Shown here piece by piece: positions 1 through 8,702 of a stretch of DNA of 64,000 bases. The stretch is from contig NYTH01000037.1 of assembly GCA_002683405.1 (NCBI GenBank), positions 48,174 to 112,173 on the forward strand, given 5' to 3'. This DNA is from Salinisphaeraceae bacterium. Lineage in GTDB: Bacteria; Pseudomonadota; Gammaproteobacteria; Nevskiales; Salinisphaeraceae. The notes under the pieces are model-generated. The model did no database searches, had not been told where the DNA came from, and saw nothing but the letters and a program-made list of their open reading frames with translations. A program made the translations under genes and the position numbers. The first letter of the stretch is position 1, and every line of letters begins with the position of its first letter.

Positions 1-1
1 C

Positions 2-2104
2 GACCGCTACTTCATCCACCACGAATCCACCCGTTTCGAGCTGCCGCAGGCGTTCTACATGCGCGTTGCGATGGGTCTGGCCATCAACGAGATCGAGCGC
101 GAGGACCGCGCCATCGAGTTCTACAAGCTGCTGTCGAGCTTCGACTTCATGAGCAGCACGCCGACCCTGTTCAACAGCGGTACTCTGCGTCCGCAGCTCT
201 CCAGTTGCTACCTGACGTCCGTGGGCGACGACCTGCACGGCATTTACGGCGCCATTCACGACAACGCCATGCTGAGCAAGTTTGCCGGCGGTCTGGGCAA
301 CGACTGGACGCCGGTGCGCGCCATGGGCGCCCACATCAAGGGCACCAATGGCAAGAGCCAGGGCGTGGTGCCGTTTCTGAAAGTGGTGAACGACACCGCC
401 GTGGCCGTGAACCAGGGCGGCAAGCGCAAGGGCGCCGTCTGCGCCTATCTGGAAACCTGGCACAAGGACATCGAGGAGTTCCTGGACCTGCGCAAGAACA
501 CCGGTGACGACCGTCGCCGCTGCCACGACATGAACACCGCCAACTGGATCCCCGATCTGTTCGTCAAGCGCGTGCTGGACGAGGGCCCCTGGACGCTGTT
601 CTCGCCCGACGACGTGCCCGACCTGCACGACCTGACCGGCGAAGCCTTCGAAAAGGCCTATGCGGCCTACGAGGAACGCGCCGCCCGCGGCGAGATCAAG
701 AACGCCAAGCAGATTCCGGCCGTAAACCTGTGGCGCAAGATGCTGAGCATGCTCTTTGAAACGGGCCACCCCTGGTTCACCTTCAAGGACCCCTGCAACC
801 TGCGCAGCCCGCAGCAGCACGTGGGCGTGGTGCACAGCTCCAACCTGTGCACGGAAATCACCCTGAACACCTCGCCCGGCAAGGAAATTGCCGTGTGCAA
901 CCTGGGGTCGATCAACCTGCCGCAGCACATCGAGGGTGGCAAGCTCGATACCGACAAGCTGGAAAAGACGGTCAACACCGCGCTGCGCATGCTCGACAAC
1001 GTCATCGAGTACAACTACTACAGCGTCAAGACCGCGCGGGACTCCAACCTGCGCCACCGCCCCGTGGGCATGGGCCTCATGGGCTTCCAGGACGCGCTGT
1101 ACAAGATGCGGCTGCCCTACGAGTCGCAGGAAGCCGTGGACTTTGCCGATCAGTCCATGGAGCAGATCAGCTACTTCGCCATCAAGGCGTCCACCAACCT
1201 GGCCGAAGAGCGCGGCGCCTACTCCAGCTACAAGGGCAGCCTGTGGGATCAGGGCATCCTGCCGATCGACTCCATCAGGATTCTGCGGGAGAACCGCGGC
1301 GAGCAGTATCTGGACCAGGACGAGTCCACCACGCTGGACTGGGAATCCCTGCGCCTGCGCATCAAGCAGGTGGGCATGCGCAACTCCAACTGCATGGCCA
1401 TCGCCCCCACGGCGACCATTGCCAACATCACCGGCGTGAGCCAGTCCATCGAGCCGACGTATCAGAACCTCTACGTCAAATCGAACCTGTCGGGCGAATT
1501 CACCGTGGCCAACCCCTACCTGGTCGACGATCTGAAGGAGCGCGGCCTGTGGGACGAGGTCATGGTCAACGACCTGAAGTACTACGACGGCTCCGTGCAG
1601 GCCATCGACCGCATGCCGGCCGACCTGAAAGCCCTGTACAAGTGCGCCTTCGAGATCGACCCCAAGTGGCTGGTGGAGGCGGGCAGCCGTCGCCAGAAGT
1701 GGATCGACCAGGCCCAGAGCCTGAACCTCTACATGGCCGAGCCCTCGGGCCGCAAGCTCGACGAGCTGTACAAGTTCGCCTGGGTGAAGGGCCTGAAGAC
1801 CACCTACTACCTGCGCACCATGGGTGCGACCCACACCGAGAAATCCACCATTACCGACCATCGCCTGAACGCTGTACAGCAGGGCGGCGGTAGTGGTTCC
1901 GGTTCTGCGCCTCCGGCGGCGCACGGAACACCGTCTACGGGAAACACGGAGCCCGGAAACGGTGTGCCGCCGGCTGGCGCGGCCTCACGCAATGGCAACG
2001 GCGCGAACGGCAACGGGCACGCGGCGGCTTCGGCCACCGCGCCCGAGCCGAACGTGCCGCGCGCCTGCGCCATCGACGACCCGGACTGCGAGGCCTGTCA
2101 GTAA
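2..2104 (+). CDS. nrdA: Ribonucleotide reductase class I, alpha subunit (5' partial)
   Basis: Catalytic subunit that reduces ribonucleotides to deoxyribonucleotides in the cytoplasm, working with the beta subunit encoded downstream. The frame is open from base 2, so the N-terminus (and any ATP-cone) lies outside the window; about 700 codons are visible. Seen in order: LSSCYLTS (active-site cysteine of the reducing pair), SSNLCTEI (thiyl-radical cysteine and catalytic glutamate), [10 protein letters not shown] (partner cysteine), the loop [18 protein letters not shown], and the radical-transfer tyrosine pair in [10 protein letters not shown]. The C-terminus is an unusually long Gly/Asn/Ala/Pro-rich linker of about 70 residues ending in DPDCEACQ, the mobile CxxC that re-reduces the active site. 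It is separated from nrdB by 640 bases, so the two are not tightly coupled. Identification is secure. Confidence 0.97.
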   Translation, partial: DRYFIHHESTRFELPQAFYMRVAMGLAINEIEREDRAIEFYKLLSSFDFMSSTPTLFNSGTLRPQLSSCYLTSVGDDLHGIYGAIHDNAMLSKFAGGLGNDWTPVRAMGAHIKGTNGKSQGVVPFLKVVNDTAVAVNQGGKRKGAVCAYLETWHKDIEEFLDLRKNTGDDRRRCHDMNTANWIPDLFVKRVLDEGPWTLFSPDDVPDLHDLTGEAFEKAYAAYEERAARGEIKNAKQIPAVNLWRKMLSMLFETGHPWFTFKDPCNLRSPQQHVGVVHSSNLCTEITLNTSPGKEIAVCNLGSINLPQHIEGGKLDTDKLEKTVNTALRMLDNVIEYNYYSVKTARDSNLRHRPVGMGLMGFQDALYKMRLPYESQEAVDFADQSMEQISYFAIKASTNLAEERGAYSSYKGSLWDQGILPIDSIRILRENRGEQYLDQDESTTLDWESLRLRIKQVGMRNSNCMAIAPTATIANITGVSQSIEPTYQNLYVKSNLSGEFTVANPYLVDDLKERGLWDEVMVNDLKYYDGSVQAIDRMPADLKALYKCAFEIDPKWLVEAGSRRQKWIDQAQSLNLYMAEPSGRKLDELYKFAWVKGLKTTYYLRTMGATHTEKSTITDHRLNAVQQGGGSGSGSAPPAAHGTPSTGNTEPGNGVPPAGAASRNGNGANGNGHAAASATAPEPNVPRACAIDDPDCEACQ

Positions 2105-2165
2105 GACAGGCCGGGCAGACGGCATAGCGGCATGCGAATCATCCACCGGCTATCCGCGCCCCGCG

Positions 2166-2272
2166 CACAGGCTGTCCCGGGCTTGCCCACAGCTTGTGTA
2201 CAGGGCCGGACGGCCGGTGGCGTGGTCATTCGGCCACAGGATATGCGCAGGCTGCGCACAGCTTTTCAACAG
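2166..2272 (+). promoter_or_regulatory. Two copies of a CACAGG-N16-CACAGCTT-N4-ACAG module
   Basis: Copy one (2166-2203) and copy two (2235-2272) share exactly the same layout: CACAGG, 16 unrelated bases, CACAGCTT, 4 bases, ACAG. The copies start 69 bases apart, and within each copy the two CACAG elements start 22 bases (about two helical turns) apart. The spacer sequences differ, so this is not a simple recent duplication. It may be a protein-binding array controlling nrd expression; the protein is unknown, and the elements are only loosely like degenerate DnaA boxes. Confidence 0.4.
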
Positions 2273-2285
2273 CTCGGTTATGCCT

Positions 2286-2323
2286 GTGGGCCGGATGCAG
2301 CGCGCCAGCGCGGAATCCGGCAA
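2286..2323. repeat. REP-like palindrome, copy 1
   Basis: Hairpin with GCCGGAT (2290-2296) pairing with ATCCGGC (2315-2321), preceded by GTGG and followed by AAG. It shares GCCGGATGCAGC and the AATCCGGCAAG tail with the copy at 2636-2672. The form matches the extragenic REP palindromes common in gammaproteobacteria. Confidence 0.6.
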
Positions 2324-2449
2324 GCGCCGCTAAATTACTGAGCCGAAAAAGGTGATACCCATGTCATCCAGCATCACGAATCACGAAACCCTGCGTTATC
2401 AACAGAACGAAGCAGGCTATTTCGTGCGGGGGAGGCCGGCGCCGCCGCG

Positions 2450-2578
2450 ATGGCGCACACGGGAGAAAACGATGGACCCCTCCATCAACAGGGCGTGGAC
2501 GCCCTGCGCAGCAGCCGGCGCAAGGACGCTCGCATGCACAGAGCACGGCGAGTCATCCACCACAACCGCAGGCGCTAG
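2450..2578 (+). CDS. Possible small Arg-rich protein (42 aa)
   Basis: Open frame of 42 codons from an ATG at 2450, with a strongly basic C-terminal half (RSSRRKDAR, then HHNRRR). In its favour, the stop lies only 5 bases before the strong terminator at 2584. Against it, there is no good ribosome-binding site. A second frame overlaps (ATG 2361 behind AAAAAGGTG, stop 2600) but runs into the terminator stem. I cannot tell which, if either, is translated, and recognise no family. Confidence 0.25.
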   Translation: MAHTGENDGPLHQQGVDALRSSRRKDARMHRARRVIHHNRRR

Positions 2579-2583
2579 ACAGC

Positions 2584-2614
2584 GCCGGGTCACCCGATGA
2601 CCCGGCCGCTTTTT
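2584..2614 (+). terminator. Rho-independent terminator
   Basis: Perfect 9-bp stem GCCGGGTCA / TGACCCGGC with a 5-base loop, followed by CGCTTTTT. It should end transcription coming from nrdA, implying that nrdB has its own promoter in the remaining 130 bases. Confidence 0.8.
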
Positions 2615-2635
2615 AAGATTGAAAGGACTGTAGGT

Positions 2636-2672
2636 GTAGGCCGGATGCAGCAAAGCGAAATCCGGCAAGGCC
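2636..2672. repeat. REP-like palindrome, copy 2
   Basis: Hairpin with GCCGGAT (2640-2646) pairing with ATCCGGC (2660-2666), preceded by GTAG. Same family as 2286-2323. The two copies bracket the small ORF and terminator. Confidence 0.6.
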
Positions 2673-2744
2673 AGAAAAAAGCCGGCCAACAGAACGAAAA
2701 GACGAACTGACAGATTCAAGGCACTAACCCAAAGGGATAGCACA

Positions 2745-3998
2745 ATGCTCGACTGGAACGACACACCCAACAAACTGCCCCGCGGCCCGCAAGAGGAACC
2801 GCTCAACAAACCGCAGTACCGTCCGGGTTACGAAAACCAGCCCGAACAGGAAGCCGGACCCGTCAGCCAGCCCGAAGCCTCCGTGCCCGACCCGTATGCC
2901 GTCGCCGACGGTGCGCTGCGCCAGCCAGAAACGGGCGAAGACGAGGCCATCACCGGCCTCGAGCAGGTTGAACTGGGCGGCGACCGCGTGCAGGTGGACG
3001 ACAAGCGCATCATCAACTGCCGCGCCGACGTCAACCAGCTCGTGCCCTTCAAGTACCAGTGGGCCTGGGAAAAATACATCAATGCCTGCGCCAACCACTG
3101 GATGCCCAACGAAGTGAACATGTCGGCCGACATCGCCATGTGGAACGACCCCAACGGCCTCACCGACGACGAGCGGCTTATCCTCAAACGCGGCTTCGGC
3201 TTCTTTGCCTCCAGCGAATCGCTGGTGGCCAACAACCTGGTGCTGGGCATTTACAAGCACCTCACCAACCCCGAATGCCGCCAGTACCTGCTGCGCCAAG
3301 CCTTCGAGGAAGCCGTGCACGGCCACACCTTCCAGTACATCGTGGAAAGCCTGAACCTGGACGAAGGCGAAATCTTCAACATGTACCGCGAGCTGCCCAG
3401 CGTGCACGCCAAGGCCGCCTGGGCGCTCAACTACACCCAGTCGCTCAACGACCCCGACTTCAAGACCGGCACCCCCGAAAACGACCAGACCTTCCTGCGT
3501 GACCTCATCGCCTTCTACGTCATCTTCGAAGGCATCTGGTTCTACGCCGGCTTCGTGCAGTACCTGTCATTCGGCCGCCGCAACAAGATGACCGGCACCG
3601 CCGAGCAGATGCAGTACATCATGCGCGACGAGTCCATGCACCTGAACTTCGGCATCGACGTGATCAACCAGATCAAGATCGAAAACCCCCACCTGTGGAC
3701 CGCCGAATTCCAGGAAGAAGTGCGGGCCATGATCGACGAAGCCATGCACCTGGAAATCGAATACGCCCACGACACCATGCCCCGCGGCGTGCTCGGCCTG
3801 AACGCCAGCATGTTCGACGAATACATGAAGTTCATCGCCAACCGCCGCTGCGCCCAGATCGGGTTGAAAGAACTCTACCCCGGCGCCGAAAACCCGTTCC
3901 CGTGGATGAGTGAGATGATGGACCTGAAGAAGGAGAAGAACTTCTTTGAGACCCGGGTAATTGAGTATCAGACGGGTGGGGCGCTTAGTTGGGATTGA
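2745..3998 (+). CDS. nrdB: Ribonucleotide reductase beta subunit, class Ic (Mn/Fe) type
   Basis: Small subunit (417 aa) that generates the oxidising equivalent passed to NrdA. Six metal ligands are visible: E158 (SSESLV), E189 and H192 (EEAVHGHTF), E262 (FEGIWF), E296 and H299 (RDESMHL). The position that carries the radical tyrosine in class Ia enzymes is F196, and the first ligand is Glu rather than Asp. Both are hallmarks of the class Ic enzyme of Chlamydia trachomatis. Its ligands E89, E120, H123, F127, E193, E227 and H230 map onto this protein with one constant offset of 69 residues. The extra 69 residues are an acidic, Pro/Gln-rich N-terminal extension. The family is certain; the Mn/Fe cofactor is inferred from the residues. 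Confidence 0.95.
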   Translation: MLDWNDTPNKLPRGPQEEPLNKPQYRPGYENQPEQEAGPVSQPEASVPDPYAVADGALRQPETGEDEAITGLEQVELGGDRVQVDDKRIINCRADVNQLVPFKYQWAWEKYINACANHWMPNEVNMSADIAMWNDPNGLTDDERLILKRGFGFFASSESLVANNLVLGIYKHLTNPECRQYLLRQAFEEAVHGHTFQYIVESLNLDEGEIFNMYRELPSVHAKAAWALNYTQSLNDPDFKTGTPENDQTFLRDLIAFYVIFEGIWFYAGFVQYLSFGRRNKMTGTAEQMQYIMRDESMHLNFGIDVINQIKIENPHLWTAEFQEEVRAMIDEAMHLEIEYAHDTMPRGVLGLNASMFDEYMKFIANRRCAQIGLKELYPGAENPFPWMSEMMDLKKEKNFFETRVIEYQTGGALSWD

Positions 3999-4028
3999 AA
4001 AGCGCTTGAAATAGGAAACGTAGCGCGC

Positions 4029-4087
4029 CATAATTAATGCGATTCACGCCACAATTAGTGAGACTGCTGGACATAATTATTGCGAGT
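4029..4087. repeat. Three direct repeats, candidate transposase-binding sites
   Basis: Copies CATAATTAATGCGATT (4029-4044), CACAATTAGTGAGACT (4050-4065) and CATAATTATTGCGAGT (4072-4087) follow the pattern CAYAATTAnTGmGAnT. They start 21 and 22 bases apart. Short tandem sites at two-turn spacing are typical of TnsB/TniA-type transposon ends. They begin 30 bp after the nrdB stop, reminiscent of Tn7 inserting just downstream of glmS. I found no matching inverted set elsewhere in the window, so the element they belong to is undefined. Confidence 0.45.
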
Positions 4088-4184
4088 GGCGAACTGAGAG
4101 TGTCCCCGACCGCCTTTTAATGCGCGTATTTCTCCGGCTTCTTCGCCGAATCGGAATCTGTGTTGATACGGCGAAATAGAACCT

Positions 4185-4220
4185 AATTGTCCGCCGCCAT
4201 CGTAATGGCGGCGGACAATT
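4185..4220. terminator. Perfect 16-bp hairpin, possible bidirectional terminator
   Basis: AATTGTCCGCCGCCAT (4185-4200) and its exact reverse complement (4205-4220) are separated by CGTA. It sits between the convergent nrdB (plus) and immunity operon (minus) and could terminate both, although flanking T-runs are short. A transposon-derived palindrome is an alternative. Confidence 0.45.
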
Positions 4221-4522
4221 CTTAGCCGGGCAATATGTAGTCTGATCAGCCTCCAGTGGATGTGTCAGAGATCGATCAATATCAGCCAAGCAGCAAGTTT
4301 GCGATTCGCGAATCGGTAATTATTCTGTAAACAGCCAAACGCGCGTCGCCTTCCCCCCAGCTTTACCACTTTCTCGATTCAACATCCTCGAGCGCTGAAT
4401 TGTTCAGAATGACATGGCATAGTACCGCCAAGCATCGGGTACATTTTTACTGCGGTAGCTAGGGTTCCAAGGCTAATTGGCGTTTCCGAGGATATGCTGA
4501 GCCAGGCTGATTAAAGCCAGCG

Positions 4523-5689
4523 CTATGCGTAAGCCTCACCCGTTACTAACAGACAGCAAATTTCCGGTACGGAGTTTACAATCATCTCTCGTCGAGCATT
4601 ATATCGAGTGGGCTCCGCGTGCGGTATAGCGACCCCATACGTGCCTTCCAAATCCTGTGGCCGCATTTCGAAGCATGCTAAACCAGCACCGATTGTAATT
4701 AGTTTACTGCCAAGTGGAGTAACAAAGAGGCGGCAGCCGCCCAATATTTCTAGACTTTCCCGGAACCTTTGCATTGCCCCAAGAAGTTGTCGGTAAACCT
4801 CAAACGGTTGAGACTCGTGAACGAAAATTATATTGCTTGTTGGAGTACGGCCGGACTCAAACAACCATTGCCTATATTCAGTTAAAAGCTCGTCAGAGCG
4901 GCGAGGATTCCGAGATGGATTCGGCAATACCGGGCAAATTTCCGCTTCTTTAGGAATTTGGGTGGAATTCAAAATTTGTTGTAACTGACTTCCACGATTT
5001 TCTCCCAGTATAGGAAACCATACGAGCGGCCAGTCTTGCACGCTCTCGGCTTGCATAGCTCCCCGAAAGCCGGGGATGTGAACAATCTCACTACTTGGAT
5101 CTTCAGCTACGATATTCGAATCAAGCGCCGCATCCTCTGCCACAATCACTTGAAAGTTAATATTGCCGGCAGCCAACGGATTGTTGACGTCCTTGTCGGG
5201 GATCAAGCGGTTAAGAATACTTGTCATAAGAGCAAGATAAACGACCCGAGGTAACGAACTCGCGTCCAATACGATGTCTGTAGGGTCTTCAATGCAGGCA
5301 AGTATTTCGCTAGTGACCTCTCTGAGAACCAGGCTTGCGCTTGTTTCTTCTTCGTCAGAAGCTTTGTACGGAATTTTCTTTACTTCGCCGATGACTGAAA
5401 ATCGGCCTTCAAGAGCATTACCGTTTTCCGTGGATAATTGTTCCAGATCGACAGGAAGCTGATAGTTGTTGAACTGAATAAGTATTAATTTTGATCGAAC
5501 TATCTTCTTCGCGACGTCCTGAATAGCGCGAGTGTATGAGTTCGCGACTATTTGCGCCCTTACATCGAAACCACTACCGGCTATATAAATCAGATCTATT
5601 TCGCGGTCTTCGTACAAATCCTCCCACAATTCATCAACCTCGGCCCCTCGCCTGAACACGTAGTGCTCCCAGAGTTTGTCTCTCGCCAT
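4523..5689 (-). CDS. Unknown Rossmann-like protein of the immunity operon
   Basis: A 388-residue protein encoded last in the six-gene minus-strand operon. An upstream start at 5806 is possible but would overlap the ATPase gene by 115 bases. The ATG at 5689, two bases after that gene's stop, is preferred. Features: a hydrophobic strand plus glycine loop (DLIYIAGSGFDVRA) near residue 30, a second region DASSLPRVVYLALMT near residue 140, and a late strand GSKLITIGAGLACF. These suggest an alpha/beta nucleotide-binding-like fold. There is no signal peptide, membrane segment or catalytic motif I recognise. Its strict packing with the ATPase and PRTase genes implies a shared function. No function is assigned. 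Confidence 0.8.
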   Translation of the reverse strand: MARDKLWEHYVFRRGAEVDELWEDLYEDREIDLIYIAGSGFDVRAQIVANSYTRAIQDVAKKIVRSKLILIQFNNYQLPVDLEQLSTENGNALEGRFSVIGEVKKIPYKASDEEETSASLVLREVTSEILACIEDPTDIVLDASSLPRVVYLALMTSILNRLIPDKDVNNPLAAGNINFQVIVAEDAALDSNIVAEDPSSEIVHIPGFRGAMQAESVQDWPLVWFPILGENRGSQLQQILNSTQIPKEAEICPVLPNPSRNPRRSDELLTEYRQWLFESGRTPTSNIIFVHESQPFEVYRQLLGAMQRFRESLEILGGCRLFVTPLGSKLITIGAGLACFEMRPQDLEGTYGVAIPHAEPTRYNARREMIVNSVPEICCLLVTGEAYA

Positions 5690-5691
5690 AT

Positions 5692-7599
5692 CTATATCAG
5701 CCGCTCTTTCTCTGGCTTCCAGCCGCGCTCCATCCATCCTATAAGATCCAAACACTTGACGTCTTGCCAACCTCCCATTTGGAGAGGTAGACCAAATTTG
5801 GCGCATAGTGCTCGGTTTAAGTAGAAAATCGAACCCTCTTCCCTGGAACTGCTGGCGCTACTGTGCTTCAAAACTAAGAGGTTTTCGGCAACGCACTCCG
5901 ACAGTACGCGCCGCAAGACTTTTCCCTGTTCGCCGAGTGTTTTGTCTGATTGCAATTGTTCCATTTCTGAATTAGAGAGGCGCACTCCAGTCACTCCTGG
6001 CGCGTAAGGAGCGTTCGGCAAGAAAGTCTTTTTTCGACAGTAGCCGCCTATGGATGAAAGCAAGCTTTTGGCGCGCGTGCCTTCCGTATGCATCTTTGGC
6101 ACGCTGTCCAAGCGATTCGTGGCAACTTTACAGACAATTTTTTCTTGCTCGGCAGGCGAAAGCACGGCATCAGGTTTTCGTAAAATTTGCCTCTCCACAA
6201 TTCCATCGTACAGTGCCGCCGCCATCGACAGTAGTTCTTCAATATTGAAGGTAGACATCACGCATAAGCGCTCAAGGCCATAGAAATAAGGAAGGTCAGC
6301 CTCCTCGCGCAATTGAATTTCGGCTGCGCCACGAAGCGACGAAGTGTCTTTCGCGTCTATTTCGTCAGGAGAAAGCGCCATATCAAATGCCATCTGAGGG
6401 TTGGAAGCGTCCCTGACTATCAATATGCGGGTAACAAATAACTCTAGAAGCATTTCAAAGCTTGTCTCAGCTGATCGCACCTCAGCTCTCGCGATCCATT
6501 CGCTGTATCGGATATTGCCCTTATGATTGCCGATCGTGTCCCTGAATACCGCAATAGCGCGGTCTTGAATTGCTGCTATCTCTTCTGGGGCGAGTTGTTC
6601 TCTTAAGCTCTGTGAAAACGCTCCGGTAACTGTAAGCTGGCGTTTCATGCGGCGGTCTAGCACGTTCTGCGCGAATGGCAAGAATTGCCGAAATCCTTGT
6701 GCGTCTCCCCACATTTTTTCTAACGAAGAATCAGTGATGTCGCGTCCGATTCTTGCGCCTTGAGACAGCAATGCGTCGCCAAGCACTAATGTTCTCATTG
6801 CCAGCCAGATTGGGAAGCCTGGACGCTGGACGGTAAGCTCATCGACCAGTAGTTCTCTTTGCCTACGCCTAAGCCTATGTAAATCGTCGATCATCAAAAG
6901 TCTATTTTCCGCTACAAGCTTTCCATTCCACCGGAATTTGACAGACTCAAGCCAATTAATGCTTTCGAACTGGTGGCTTGCTGGCAGGTTATTGCTTGCG
7001 CTCCCAGCGAAGTCATCCAGTTGAGCGTATATCTTTTTCTCTCTTCCCTCCGCCCATTCGGCCAGTTCACCTGCCGAGCCAACGGCTGGAATGCTTTGAA
7101 AGTCGTGGGCGTTGGTGGGATATTCCAAAGTAATAGAATCCAGACTTTCTGTTCCATTAATGCCCAAATAGGAGCTAAGGCTGCGGATCGTCCTAAGTAT
7201 TACTCTGCAGTCTAGTAGAGCTCGGAAAGAACCATCCCTTGCAGTGGATGCTCCAGGCGGTAGGTCCGCGTATCCAGAAGCGCAGGTAATCATTACACCA
7301 AGCAGCTGCGGCCCGCTCCTTTCATCAATGACCCCGCGTGAGACAAACAAAGGGAATGACTCTTTCAAGTCCTGGCTTCCTTTTGCCGCCCAAAAGCTTT
7401 TTAGTACGCTTGGTGTGAAAGCTCTGAGAAGAGTTGTTTTTCCGCCGCCTGGTGCGCTACGAAAAATATGTACTCCGCCACCGAAGACACCGCTTGGCAG
7501 TTTTTCTAGAATTTTTGGAGAAAAAACTAGTGCGAACTCTTGGTCGCTTGTAGTCTTTTCAGAACGGCGTTCGAGGAAAGGGTTGATGTTGTAAGACAT
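5692..7599 (-). CDS. P-loop ATPase of predicted immunity system (ORC/CDC6-like)
   Basis: A 635-residue cytoplasmic ATPase. Walker A is SAPGGGKTTLL (residues 48-58, Lys54). Walker B is LLMIDDLHRLRRRQRE (from residue 234), where the DDLHR form fits an AAA+/STAND-type sensor-switch ATPase. The N-terminal lead-in and long C-terminal half resemble the ORC/CDC6-like ATPases reported next to PRTase-type effectors in comparative-genomic surveys of bacterial conflict systems; I recall that association, not a specific alignment. It starts in a 1-base overlap (TGATG) with the PRTase gene stop, so the two are translationally coupled. Inferred role: sense an invader-related signal and license the effector. 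The exact ATPase subfamily is uncertain. Confidence 0.8.
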   Translation of the reverse strand: MSYNINPFLERRSEKTTSDQEFALVFSPKILEKLPSGVFGGGVHIFRSAPGGGKTTLLRAFTPSVLKSFWAAKGSQDLKESFPLFVSRGVIDERSGPQLLGVMITCASGYADLPPGASTARDGSFRALLDCRVILRTIRSLSSYLGINGTESLDSITLEYPTNAHDFQSIPAVGSAGELAEWAEGREKKIYAQLDDFAGSASNNLPASHQFESINWLESVKFRWNGKLVAENRLLMIDDLHRLRRRQRELLVDELTVQRPGFPIWLAMRTLVLGDALLSQGARIGRDITDSSLEKMWGDAQGFRQFLPFAQNVLDRRMKRQLTVTGAFSQSLREQLAPEEIAAIQDRAIAVFRDTIGNHKGNIRYSEWIARAEVRSAETSFEMLLELFVTRILIVRDASNPQMAFDMALSPDEIDAKDTSSLRGAAEIQLREEADLPYFYGLERLCVMSTFNIEELLSMAAALYDGIVERQILRKPDAVLSPAEQEKIVCKVATNRLDSVPKMHTEGTRAKSLLSSIGGYCRKKTFLPNAPYAPGVTGVRLSNSEMEQLQSDKTLGEQGKVLRRVLSECVAENLLVLKHSSASSSREEGSIFYLNRALCAKFGLPLQMGGWQDVKCLDLIGWMERGWKPEKERLI

Positions 7600-8702
7600 C
7601 AGTAATCTCTGTGCCGTACAACCCGCGGAAACAGGCCAGGGTAGTCAAACTGCTCGGGACCCCATAGCAGGTAAACAGAGTTGTTCGGAGTATTGTGTGC
7701 AAGAACGACCGGCAACGCACAATTGGCGAAACCCAATCGGCCATCGGCACTTCCGACTCCCATATGTTTATCGTTTGCTCTAAAGTCAAAATATTTTTGC
7801 TTGCCGAGTAGTTCCTTCAAATCCTCGTCGGGGTTATTTGTTAATGCGAGCTCCTCTCCAAGTACACAAAGGACCCTCAGCTGCAGGGGTTTATATCCTC
7901 GTTCAGAGGTGAACCGCTCGCACCAGTACTCGATGTGGTCGACTGCTTGCTGCGAAGCAACATAAAGAACGAGGAAAACATCGTAGTGAGAAGAATCAAC
8001 CAGTTCGTTATGGTGAAGCTGCTCGTAAACTTTTCGTAACTTTCCCTTGAACGTTCTGTTCTCTTTGTCATACCGAATATAGGTGTTGCCGCTTCCTGAA
8101 AAGTCGTCAAGAAGCCAAACCAAATTAAATCGAGGCGATGCGGCAGAGAGCCCAGCGGTTTCCAGCTCTTTCCCAAGGTCCTCAAGCATTGCGGCTGATT
8201 TTCGCTCGCCCAGTTCGTACGCCTGCCAAATCTGTTCGTTGTTTATCTGGTGTCCGCTCGCTCGACGCAATTCGTTTGTGCGGGCGCCGTCGCTTAAACC
8301 TAGATACAAGGACTTGATCTTCAGTTCAGTGAAACGAATGTGGCGGGATAGGGCACCAACTTTGAAAGGCATGATCCCAGTTTCCTCAGCAACCAGGCGA
8401 AGCCTTTCCGGGACAATCAAGTCTGGGTATGCGGAGTGGACAAGATGTGATATCTCGCGATCCGAAAAAAATACGAGGCGTTTCCGCACGAAATTTAATG
8501 CGGCAAGCCGGTCCTCGCGATCCAGTCGATTAAGCCAGAGCGCAAGGCTTTCGATGAACCTTCGGCCGGGTGCGAAACGTTGATATAGGTCGTATTTATG
8601 AAAGGCCAGTAGCTGCAGGTCAGGAATATACTTGGCTAACGGTTCCGTGGAATCCCAGTCCATCACCTTCGCGAGCAAACCGGCTGCATTCAGGTCTTCC
8701 AT
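7599..8702 (-). CDS. Phosphoribosyltransferase-like effector (PRTase-CE-like)
   Basis: A 367-residue protein. Residues 195-207 read VWLLDDFSGSGNT, the phosphate-binding signature of type I phosphoribosyltransferases (two acidic residues followed by a G-x-T loop). It lies after a roughly 190-residue N-terminal region unlike any biosynthetic PRTase. Family knowledge: PRTase-CE proteins are predicted immune effectors that attack the glycosidic or phosphate linkages of nucleotides, and co-occur with ATPases like the one encoded next door. The start codon follows the SIS-HAD stop directly (TGA-ATG), and the end overlaps the ATPase start by one base. Likely the toxic or nucleotide-depleting component. 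The alternative, a salvage enzyme, is disfavoured by length and context. Confidence 0.75.
   Translation of the reverse strand: MEDLNAAGLLAKVMDWDSTEPLAKYIPDLQLLAFHKYDLYQRFAPGRRFIESLALWLNRLDREDRLAALNFVRKRLVFFSDREISHLVHSAYPDLIVPERLRLVAEETGIMPFKVGALSRHIRFTELKIKSLYLGLSDGARTNELRRASGHQINNEQIWQAYELGERKSAAMLEDLGKELETAGLSAASPRFNLVWLLDDFSGSGNTYIRYDKENRTFKGKLRKVYEQLHHNELVDSSHYDVFLVLYVASQQAVDHIEYWCERFTSERGYKPLQLRVLCVLGEELALTNNPDEDLKELLGKQKYFDFRANDKHMGVGSADGRLGFANCALPVVLAHNTPNNSVYLLWGPEQFDYPGLFPRVVRHRDY

Larger units (their letters stand above)
2105..2744. other. nrdA-nrdB intergenic region
   Basis: 640 bases with no convincing large gene. It contains two matched CACAG-type modules (2166-2272), two REP-like palindromes (2286-2323 and 2636-2672), a candidate 42-codon ORF and a strong terminator at 2584-2614. 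The nrdB start at 2745 has only a weak upstream AAAGGGA. Confidence 0.8.
3999..4522. other. Boundary region between nrdB and the accessory island
   Basis: No gene recognised. It holds three spaced AT-rich repeats (4029-4087), a perfect 16-bp hairpin (4185-4220) and a 14-bp perfect palindrome CGATTCGCGAATCG (4302-4315). G+C drops visibly relative to nrdB, and the rest of the stretch shows nothing I can name. Confidence 0.7.

Noticed and set aside
3336..3338. Tyr198 of NrdB as a displaced radical tyrosine
   Set aside because: It is two residues past the radical position and has a counterpart in Chlamydia class Ic NrdB, where the cofactor is Mn/Fe without a tyrosyl radical.
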